Assembly: GCA_937875275.1 (NCBI GenBank)
Contig: CALNCC010000032.1
Coordinates: forward strand, 1 to 8,019
DNA: 8,019 nucleotides
Source of the DNA: an uncultured Dysgonomonas sp.
Lineage (GTDB): Bacteria > Bacteroidota > Bacteroidia > Bacteroidales > Dysgonomonadaceae
Reading direction: 5' to 3'
Of the stretch, positions 1 to 5,187 are shown piece by piece. The position numbers and the translations under genes were made by a program. Below the pieces are notes generated by a model, which saw only the letters and a program-made list of their open reading frames with translations, was not told where the DNA came from and made no database searches. Position 1 is the stretch's first letter. Each line of letters starts with the position of its first letter.

Positions 1-348
1 CCTGAATTGAACGGAAAACTTACAGGTATGGCATTCCGCGTTCCTACATTGGACGTATCAGTAGTAGACTTGACTGCTCGTCTTGCTAAAGACACTACTT
101 ATGCTGAAATCTGTGCTGCTATGAAAGCTGCTTCAGAAGGAGAATTGAAAGGTATACTTGGATATACTGAAGACGAAGTTGTATCTGCTGATTTCATCGG
201 CGATGCTCGCACTTCAATCTTCGATGCTAAAGCAGGTATCCAATTGAGCCCAACATTCGTTAAAGTTGTATCTTGGTATGACAACGAGTGGGGATACTCA
301 AACAAAGTTCTTGAACTTATCGCAGTAATGAAAAAAGTTAACGGTTAA
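1..348 (+). CDS. gap: Glyceraldehyde-3-phosphate dehydrogenase, C-terminal part (5' end outside window)
   Basis: This is the last 115 codons of a type I GAPDH, the glycolytic enzyme that oxidises and phosphorylates glyceraldehyde 3-phosphate to 1,3-bisphosphoglycerate with NAD+. The reading frame is open from base 1, so the gene is cut by the window edge and the catalytic cysteine region is not visible. Family signatures are clear: LTGMAFRVPT near the start, whose arginine lies in the phosphate-binding part of the catalytic domain, then VSVVDLTARL, and near the end SWYDNEWGYSNKV, which contains the conserved Asn and Tyr that contact NAD. The full protein is normally about 335 residues, so roughly a third is here. 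Codon use (many GCT, CGT and CTT codons) looks like that of a highly expressed gene and differs from the regulatory genes downstream. A terminator follows 24 bases after the stop codon. The identification is secure. Confidence 0.97.
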   Translation, partial: PELNGKLTGMAFRVPTLDVSVVDLTARLAKDTTYAEICAAMKAASEGELKGILGYTEDEVVSADFIGDARTSIFDAKAGIQLSPTFVKVVSWYDNEWGYSNKVLELIAVMKKVNG

Positions 349-372
349 TCCAACCGATTACTTACAATATCG

Positions 373-406
373 AAAGAGGTGTCTTATTTTTGAGACACCT
401 TTTTTT
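373..406 (+). terminator. Rho-independent terminator of gap
   Basis: An 8-bp perfect stem, AGGTGTCT (377-384) with AGACACCT (393-400), closes an 8-base loop and runs directly into seven T residues (400-406). Upstream A residues at 373-375 can extend the stem by pairing with the T-run. It separates gap from the regulatory operon that follows. Confidence 0.93.
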
Positions 407-423
407 ATGCCCAAACACGAACG

Positions 424-470
424 AATAGTTAACAACTATTAAATATAGTATTTTAACTACCAGGTATAGT
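424..470 (+). promoter_or_regulatory. Helically phased array of five ATAGT/ACTAY half-sites, probable repressor operator
   Basis: Five 5-base half-sites occur in strictly alternating orientation: ATAGT at 425-429, ACTAT at 435-439, ATAGT at 445-449, ACTAC at 456-460 and ATAGT at 466-470. Start-to-start distances are 10, 10, 11 and 10 bases, about one helical turn each. The first pair forms a perfect dyad, AATAGTT-AAC-AACTATT (424-440). ACTAT-N5-ATAGT (435-449) is a second dyad, and ACTAC-N5-ATAGT (456-470) is a near-perfect third, with a nested TACC-A-GGTA palindrome at 458-466. The array ends 19 bases before the -7 element, so it covers the expected -33 region. BlaI/MecI repressors are known to bind dyads in front of their own genes, and the half-site resembles the ACTAC/GTAGT part of some of those operators; assignment to the adjacent repressor is inference. 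Confidence 0.6.
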
Positions 471-489
471 TTAGATTAAAAAAGATACT

Positions 490-497
490 TATATTTG
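490..497 (+). promoter_or_regulatory. Probable promoter -7 element for the blaI-like operon
   Basis: TATATTTG is an exact match to the Bacteroidota -7 consensus TAnnTTTG and lies 30 bases upstream of the repressor start codon. No clear TTTG is found at the expected -33 distance; that position (about 465-470) is taken by the last half-site of the operator array. This fits a weak, repressible promoter. Confidence 0.6.
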
Positions 498-527
498 CAA
501 TGAATCAAAATACTAAATTGATAGAAT

Positions 528-893
528 ATGAAAAAGCTATCCCCTAAGGAAGAAGAGATTCTTTGCTATTTTTGGAATCACGGAGCCATGTTTGTCAAAG
601 ACCTTCTTGAATTGATAGACGAGCCTAAGCCGCACTATAATACAATATCAACAATAATACGAACGCTTGAGGAGAAAGGTTACATCGGCTACAATTCTTT
701 CGGCAACACCCACCAATATTATGCAATAGTATCGGAAAGCGAGTATCGAAACAAAAGTCTGAATTTAGTTGTAGACAAATATTTCGGCAACTCGTACAAG
801 CGGGTGGTATCGGCACTCATCGAAGAAGAAAAACTAAGCATAGAAGAGCTTCAGGATTTGATAACACAAGTGAAAAATCAATCTAAAGAGTAA
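528..893 (+). CDS. BlaI/MecI/CopY-family transcriptional repressor
   Basis: The 121-residue protein has the size and architecture of the penicillinase-repressor family (Pfam Penicillinase_R), which are dimeric winged-helix repressors inactivated by proteolysis when a partner membrane sensor is triggered. The N-terminal half (about 1-72) is the winged helix: the LSPKEEEILCYFW start is typical, the recognition helix is HYNTISTIIRTLEEKGYI (residues 36-53), and the wing is the GYNSFGNTHQYYAIV stretch. The C-terminal part (about 73-121), beginning YRNKSLNLVVDKYFGNSYK, matches the helical dimerisation region where homologues are cut. The ATG at 528 is well placed below a consensus -7 element and there is no alternative upstream. 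The gene is followed after only 4 bases by an M56 peptidase gene, the usual BlaI-BlaR1 arrangement. It is probably autoregulated through the half-site array upstream. No beta-lactamase or PBP2a gene is nearby, so the regulon cannot be named. Confidence 0.93.
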   Translation: MKKLSPKEEEILCYFWNHGAMFVKDLLELIDEPKPHYNTISTIIRTLEEKGYIGYNSFGNTHQYYAIVSESEYRNKSLNLVVDKYFGNSYKRVVSALIEEEKLSIEELQDLITQVKNQSKE

Positions 894-897
894 GATC

Positions 898-2394
898 ATG
901 GAAGCATACATTTCTTTTCTTATAAAAGCATCCTTAAGTTTAGTGTTGTTCTATATCTGCTACAAAACATTCCTGTCAAACGAAACCTTTTTTCGATTCA
1001 ACAGGTATGTAATTATATTCGGCATCGTCATATGCTTTGGCATATCCACTTTCAATTTCAACATCGCACCCGATATTACATTCGCCCAAACGGCACAAGA
1101 TATCAGCACCAACGAGATTACACTCTCAAAAACAACCCCGTTTCCTTGGGGAACAATCATCACAGTCGTTTATTTTATCGGAATGATAATCAACTTTGCT
1201 CTTCTCTCCAGATCGCTATTATCGCTGATATACTCTCTCCGTCATCAAGAGAGAATAAAACAAGACGGATTTACTCTCATATTAATGGACAAAGAAATAG
1301 CCCCATTCAGTTGGCTTAACTTTATAGTACTATCACACAGCGACTATAAGAATAACAATAAGGAGATTATCACACATGAAAGAGAACATATCAGAAGAAG
1401 GCATTCTATAGATATATTATTCGTAGAAGCCGTGTCTCTCTTTTTTTGGTTCAACCCGGTCATCTGGCTACTCAAAAAAGAGCTCAGAGACATACATGAA
1501 TATCAAGCCGATATGGGAGTCCTCAAATCGGGCATCGACGCAAGCAAGTATCAATTATTATTAATAAAAAAAGCTGTTGGCTCCAGCTCCTACACTCTTG
1601 CCAACAGCTTCAACCACAGTAAAATTAAAAAACGTATTACTATGATGTTAAAAAGAAAATCAAACAAGTGGGCCAAAGTCAAACTCGTATGTCTGATTCC
1701 GGCCGCATTGGTTCCTGCAATCATTTTTGCACAACCACAAGCAAATCAGCTATTAGCTGAAGTTACCCGAACAACCAAAATTAGTGAATTATTCGATGCC
1801 AACAAAACTGGAAACAAATCGATCTACGAATCTACAAATCTGGTTTCAGTGGGACAAACGACTGCAAAAGATTCAATATCTCCGGAGAAGATCCTAAAGT
1901 TTAATACACTCATCAATGAAGATGAAGCAAAAAAAACAGTTAAATTTACTCCTCCTGTGATAAAAGGGGATAAAGACAAAGAAAAGAAAGCAACTAAATT
2001 TACACCTCCTGTAATAACGGAAAAGGACGTTGATAAAAAAACTATAAAAACTCCTCCCGTAACAACCAACGAGAAGAGCGAAAAAAAGACAACTATCAAA
2101 TTCACTCCGCCTGTGATAAAAGAAGATAAAGCTGGTAAAAAAGAAATAAAAACTCCTCCCGTAATAGAAGAAAAGAACGTAAACTCTTCGCCAGAGTATA
2201 AAGGCACAATCAGTTACGACAAGAAGGAAGCAGACTCTAAAGTTCAGATAGTTGTAGCTGATGTCGTACAATCAAACTCCTACGAATTGACTTCTGATAG
2301 CCAATCCTATGAATCCTATGAATTGACATCTGATAGCCAAGAGGGAGCAAAGGTTGATCTCATTGAAGTGGCGGATGTAAAACTTAACGATTAA
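898..2394 (+). CDS. BlaR1-like M56-family membrane metallopeptidase with repetitive C-terminal tail
   Basis: The 498-residue integral membrane protein is the likely sensor/protease partner of the upstream repressor. Hydrophobic segments lie at about residues 5-25, 36-56, 84-110, 171-192 and 263-278. The zinc-peptidase motif HEREH is at 160-164, preceded by IITH, and the downstream IHEYQAD (199-205) supplies the probable third ligand, Glu201; this is the M56 pattern and all catalytic residues are present. After the last membrane segment the chain should be periplasmic. It contains no penicillin-binding transpeptidase domain (no SxxK/KTG module). Instead residues 345-425 carry five TPPV motifs in a Lys/Glu-rich context, and 461-481 carry two copies of SYELTSDSQ. 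The start codon lies 4 bases after the repressor stop, which indicates translational coupling. By family knowledge it would cleave the repressor or start its cleavage on receiving a signal; the signal is unknown. Confidence 0.9.
   Translation: MEAYISFLIKASLSLVLFYICYKTFLSNETFFRFNRYVIIFGIVICFGISTFNFNIAPDITFAQTAQDISTNEITLSKTTPFPWGTIITVVYFIGMIINFALLSRSLLSLIYSLRHQERIKQDGFTLILMDKEIAPFSWLNFIVLSHSDYKNNNKEIITHEREHIRRRHSIDILFVEAVSLFFWFNPVIWLLKKELRDIHEYQADMGVLKSGIDASKYQLLLIKKAVGSSSYTLANSFNHSKIKKRITMMLKRKSNKWAKVKLVCLIPAALVPAIIFAQPQANQLLAEVTRTTKISELFDANKTGNKSIYESTNLVSVGQTTAKDSISPEKILKFNTLINEDEAKKTVKFTPPVIKGDKDKEKKATKFTPPVITEKDVDKKTIKTPPVTTNEKSEKKTTIKFTPPVIKEDKAGKKEIKTPPVIEEKNVNSSPEYKGTISYDKKEADSKVQIVVADVVQSNSYELTSDSQSYESYELTSDSQEGAKVDLIEVADVKLND
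1942..2166 (+). repeat. TPPV-encoding repeat tract inside the M56 gene
   Basis: Five repeats encode KFTPPVI or IKTPPV. The lysine codons begin at 1942, 1996, 2047, 2098 and 2149. The TPP triplets fall at residues 351, 369, 385, 403 and 419, so spacing alternates 18, 16, 18, 16. This implies a 34-residue (102-bp) higher-order unit. A 19-base stretch, ATAAAAACTCCTCCCGTAA, is identical at 2044-2062 and 2146-2164, exactly 102 bases apart, which supports a tandem duplication. Confidence 0.85.
2278..2340 (+). repeat. Tandem repeat encoding SYELTSDSQ near the M56 C-terminus
   Basis: Two 27-base copies (2278-2304 and 2314-2340) encode SYELTSDSQ. They differ at only two positions and are separated by a 9-base partial copy (2305-2313, SYE). 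The period is 36 bases. Near-identity at nucleotide level suggests recent duplication by slippage or unequal recombination. Confidence 0.85.
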
Positions 2395-2413
2395 ATATTA
2401 AATACCTGAAATG

Positions 2414-2456
2414 ATTAGGGGGAAAGCTTTTCATTCTTTCCCCCTAATTTATTTTT
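2414..2456 (+). terminator. Long-stem terminator after the blaI-M56 operon
   Basis: A perfect 13-bp stem, ATTAGGGGGAAAG (2414-2426) with CTTTCCCCCTAAT (2436-2448), encloses a 9-base loop and is followed by T-rich TTATTTTTAT. It lies between two convergent genes. On the minus strand the hairpin also follows dnaA but without a good T-run, so it is mainly a plus-strand terminator and may only partly serve dnaA. Confidence 0.9.
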
Positions 2457-2477
2457 ATACGACCAGTACCGAAAGTT

Positions 2478-3881
2478 CTAATATTTCAGTTTTTGCTCAA
2501 TGTCTGTTATCTCATCTCGAAATTGCTTATCTACCTCCATCTGCTCTTTCACAGTCTTACACGCATGAAGAACCGTCGCATGATTTTTCTTTCCTATGAG
2601 AGCCCCTATCTGCGCAAGCGACATTTCGGTATATTGTTTTGATAAGAACATCGCAACTTGCCTTGCCTGCACTATCTGGCGTTTACGTGATGCTGTATGC
2701 AGCAATTCCTGTTTTATATCGTAATACTCACACACGATCAGCTGGATACTGTCTACGGTTATCTTTTTGCGTTCTATCTTCTTTATCGCCTGATCTATAA
2801 CCCTCTTAGCAAGAGATATGTCAATATCCTTATTGTAGACAAGAGAGTGCGCCATAATAGAAACGATTATACCTTCCAGGTCTCGCACATTATTTGTTAC
2901 ATTCTCGGCAATATATTCAACAACATCCGTCGAAATAGAAAGCCCGTCATGAAGTATCTTATTACTAAGAATCTTATATCTCAATGCCTTCTCCGGACAA
3001 TCGACTTTAGATGTTAACCCCCAGCGGAAACGAGTTAGCAATCGTTCTTCGATACCAAGCAACTCTGATGGAGCTTTATCGCATGTCAATATCAATTGCT
3101 TATTGTTCTGATGCAAATGGTTGAATATATGGAAAAACGTATTTTGAGTTTTTTCAATTCCTGACAATTCGTGAATATCGTCGATAATAAGCACATCTAT
3201 CCCTTGATAGAAATTGATGAAGTCGTTTGTTGTATTGTGTCTTCCCGCATCAGCATATTGCACTTTAAACAGGTGCGCAGACACATATAAAACTCGTTTT
3301 TCAGGATGAACCTCTTTTATTCTATTTCCGATAGCATGGCACAGATGCGTTTTCCCTATTCCCGATGTTCCATGGATAAAGAATGGATTGAAGGCCGTTT
3401 TACCCGGATTTTTAGAGATTGTATCTCCTACTGTTCGGGCAAGTTTATTACTCTCTCCTTCTAAGTAGTTATCAAATGTATATTTGCTATTTAGTTGCGA
3501 ATCGAAATCATTGTCTACAACTTTGTCAAACGGATTAGGTATCTTACCTGTCCCCATTTTTCGTAGAGGATATTTATCGGTAGACACTCTTGCATTGTCT
3601 CTGTAATCGACAACCGTATTGGTTGTATTCTCTACCAAGACTCTGTATTGCAATACCGTGTCGGCTCCTATCTCACGATGCAGAGTAACCCTAAGCAAGT
3701 CAACGAACTTATCCTCGAGGTACTCATAGAAGAATTGGCTCGGTACTTGTATCGTAAATATACTGCCTTCGTATGATAATGGTACAATAGGCATAAACCA
3801 AGTCTTGAATGCCGCTTCGGGTATATTATCTTTAATAACCCTTAAGCAGTTAGACCATAATTTTTGCGTACTTGTATTCAT
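2478..3881 (-). CDS. dnaA: Chromosomal replication initiator protein DnaA
   Basis: This 467-residue protein is full-length DnaA, the AAA+ ATPase that binds DnaA boxes at oriC and opens the duplex. Domain I (about 1-85) begins with the typical LWSNCLRVI and FKTWFMPIVP. A linker (about 86-125) follows, then domain III with Walker A GTSGIGKT (171-178), Walker B VLIIDD (230-235), sensor 1 LILTCDKAP (263-271), arginine finger in LLTRFRWGL (Arg284) and sensor 2 NNVRDLEG (Arg333). Domain IV (about 375-467) has ARQVAMFLSKQYTEMSLAQIGALIG (406-430), then the box-recognition motif KKNHATVLHA (431-440). That motif has Asn433 and Ala435 where the E. coli protein has Asp and Thr. The ATG at 3881 gives the normal N-terminus. 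The gene stands alone, with no dnaN beside it, as is common in Bacteroidota. I see no consensus promoter in front of it. Confidence 0.97.
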   Translation of the reverse strand: MNTSTQKLWSNCLRVIKDNIPEAAFKTWFMPIVPLSYEGSIFTIQVPSQFFYEYLEDKFVDLLRVTLHREIGADTVLQYRVLVENTTNTVVDYRDNARVSTDKYPLRKMGTGKIPNPFDKVVDNDFDSQLNSKYTFDNYLEGESNKLARTVGDTISKNPGKTAFNPFFIHGTSGIGKTHLCHAIGNRIKEVHPEKRVLYVSAHLFKVQYADAGRHNTTNDFINFYQGIDVLIIDDIHELSGIEKTQNTFFHIFNHLHQNNKQLILTCDKAPSELLGIEERLLTRFRWGLTSKVDCPEKALRYKILSNKILHDGLSISTDVVEYIAENVTNNVRDLEGIIVSIMAHSLVYNKDIDISLAKRVIDQAIKKIERKKITVDSIQLIVCEYYDIKQELLHTASRKRQIVQARQVAMFLSKQYTEMSLAQIGALIGKKNHATVLHACKTVKEQMEVDKQFRDEITDIEQKLKY

Positions 3882-3918
3882 TATTATTTTTCAGTATTAA
3901 TATTAGTATGATTATACG

Positions 3919-3939
3919 GGAGCTTTCTGGAGCTTTTCT
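3919..3939. repeat. Short direct repeat in the dnaA leader
   Basis: GGAGCTTTCT (3919-3928) is followed at once by GGAGCTTTTCT (3929-3939), the same sequence with one extra T. It lies about 40-60 bases upstream of the dnaA start codon. Function is unknown; a regulator site or a slippage product are both possible. Confidence 0.55.
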
Positions 3940-3952
3940 GATTTCGTTATGT

Positions 3953-3978
3953 AAAATTCGAGAAAAAATTCGAGAAAA
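3953..3978. repeat. Direct repeat AAAATTCGAGAAAA, period 12
   Basis: AAAATTCGAGAAAA occurs at 3953-3966 and again at 3965-3978, overlapping by two bases, so TTCGAG recurs exactly 12 bases apart. It lies 70-100 bases upstream of dnaA. On the minus (dnaA) strand it reads as T-rich tracts separated by CTCGAA. Confidence 0.6.
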
Positions 3979-4127
3979 AAAAGTCCTGTTATATTTGCTT
4001 TCATCAGAAATGGAATACCCCTCTAATATACAGCATATTAAAGCAATTGTGGAAATTGGCGGCACATAAACTACAATCCATTGTATAACAACAGCTTAAC
4101 AAGAATGAAACATGCTATGATTTTCTT

Positions 4128-4166
4128 AAAAAAAATATCTGACAGCACTAAAAATGCTATCAGATA
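4128..4166 (-). terminator. Rho-independent terminator of the amidase-mlaD transcript
   Basis: On the minus strand TATCTGA (4166-4160) and AGCA (4158-4155, one mismatch after the first arm) pair with TGCT (4147-4144) and TCAGATA (4142-4136) around a 7-base loop. The hairpin is followed directly by eight T residues (A-run at 4128-4135 on the plus strand). It lies about 60 bases beyond the mlaD stop codon and isolates that transcript from dnaA. Confidence 0.9.
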
Positions 4167-4226
4167 CATGGTTCAGGCAAATCGTCTTTTTTATTTTACT
4201 ATTTATAATTAATCTAAATAGAGCGA

Positions 4227-5123
4227 CTAAAAGACTTTCACATTAATATATTTTTGAGGATTTTCTCGAACATCTTTGAGCAACATTGACATATTGCTAA
4301 TGGTCATATTGAGGCTATCATACATTTGCCTATCGTTAAGTAATAATCCGATAGAACTTTCATTCGATTTCAGTTTTTCCGTCAAATATTCGACGTTATT
4401 AATTGTGGCATCAATTGACTTATGAGTTTCTACGATATTAATATCTTTCAGTTGTTTGGTAAGTCCTGAAACATCATCGGTAATGGTTACCATATTATTT
4501 GTGATCGCCGGCAGATCCTTATTCAGGCTTGTCATTGTCTGGTTGAGTGTTTTTGTCGTTTGAGCCAAATCGGATGTAATCAAATTTACATTAGCGATGG
4601 TTTTAGTCAGCGACGAATCATTGACTAACGTTTGCAGTCCCGACAGGATAGAGTCTATTTTGGGTAATAAAGCCTCAAACTGAGGAGCGATTTTATCCAC
4701 AGAATCAAAAACGCCTTTCTTACGATGTCCGAAAATAGTATCACCCGGCACCAAATAGTCTTTGGTAGACTGATTCATATTTACAATCAACGTCGCGCTG
4801 CCCAGTGTAGAAACATCCAACTCCATCGTGCTCCCTTTTGTAACATTAATACCATCATGCAGACTTATTGAAGTAATCACTTTCGAAGGATCTTTGGCAT
4901 CCAAAGCCATAGAATTTAATGTGCCGACATTCAATCCATTCAAAGTAATGGGAGTCGACTGCGCCAACCCTGTAACATCCTCGAAGATGACATAATACAC
5001 ATTGGATGGCTTGAATATATTTACCCCTTTCAGGAAACTGATTCCGAAATAAAGAAGAAATACAGCTACAAGGAAGGATATTCCGATTCTTACTTCTTTT
5101 GATATTTTACTATTATTACTCAT
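4227..5123 (-). CDS. mlaD: MCE/MlaD-family membrane-anchored lipid-transport protein
   Basis: The 298-residue protein has one N-terminal membrane anchor (about 12-31), then a periplasmic MCE domain (about 40-118) with the typical opening YYVIFEDVTGLAQSTPITLNGLNVG. The C-terminal part (about 138-290) is helical, rich in Asn, Thr and hydrophobic heptad-like spacing, and ends in a conserved-looking stretch with SSIGLLLNDRQMYDSL. MlaD proteins are the substrate-binding subunits of ABC systems that move phospholipids between the inner and outer membranes; the permease and ATPase partners (MlaE, MlaF) are not in this window. It follows the amidase gene by 64 bases on the same strand and ends just before a strong terminator, so it is probably the last gene of that transcript. 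The start ATG at 5123 puts a short basic, polar N-terminus before the anchor, as expected. The family call is secure; the exact cargo is unknown. Confidence 0.92.
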   Translation of the reverse strand: MSNNSKISKEVRIGISFLVAVFLLYFGISFLKGVNIFKPSNVYYVIFEDVTGLAQSTPITLNGLNVGTLNSMALDAKDPSKVITSISLHDGINVTKGSTMELDVSTLGSATLIVNMNQSTKDYLVPGDTIFGHRKKGVFDSVDKIAPQFEALLPKIDSILSGLQTLVNDSSLTKTIANVNLITSDLAQTTKTLNQTMTSLNKDLPAITNNMVTITDDVSGLTKQLKDINIVETHKSIDATINNVEYLTEKLKSNESSIGLLLNDRQMYDSLNMTISNMSMLLKDVRENPQKYINVKVF

Positions 5124-5187
5124 TTCTTATTTCAAATTATGTATTTATCCCGTTCGTTTGTGATGTAATTATTGTAATCCTTTTTCG

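Larger units (their letters stand above)
3882..4226. other. Non-coding region between dnaA and mlaD
   Basis: These 345 bases contain the 5' leader of dnaA and the 3' end of the mlaD transcript. From dnaA outwards they hold two pairs of short direct repeats (3919-3939 and 3953-3978), an isolated plus-strand TAnnTTTG match (TATATTTG, 3990-3997), a TACAAT-CC-ATTGTA dyad (4072-4085) and the terminator of the amidase-mlaD transcript (4128-4166). No DnaA box of the form TTATCCACA and no AT-rich 13-mer array is visible, so there is no sign of oriC. Short open frames here (3850-4065 minus, 3872-4069 plus) show no family features and I do not call them genes. Confidence 0.6.

Noticed and set aside
1824..2271. 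Two overlapping minus-strand open frames of about 125 codons
   Set aside because: They lie opposite the repeat-rich part of the M56 gene, encode Phe/Ser-rich repeats that mirror the TPPV tract, and have no family features; they are shadows of the repeat.
898..2394. BlaR1-type beta-lactam sensor
   Set aside because: The membrane peptidase part fits, but the C-terminal penicillin-binding domain is missing and no beta-lactamase or resistance PBP gene is present, so a resistance role is not supported.
3911..3916. TATAAT on the minus strand as a -10 box for dnaA
   Set aside because: There is no -35 element at suitable spacing, and Bacteroidota promoters follow TTTG/TAnnTTTG, not the sigma-70 enterobacterial pattern.
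3850..4069. Opposed open frames in the dnaA leader (71 codons minus, 65 codons plus)
   Set aside because: They overlap the dnaA start and the short direct repeats, have no recognisable domain, and lack a convincing start region.
3882..4226. Possible oriC next to dnaA
   Set aside because: No TTATCCACA-type boxes are present; the best partial match, in TTGTGGAAA around 4048-4056, is only 7 of 9. In Bacteroidota dnaA is often not adjacent to the origin.
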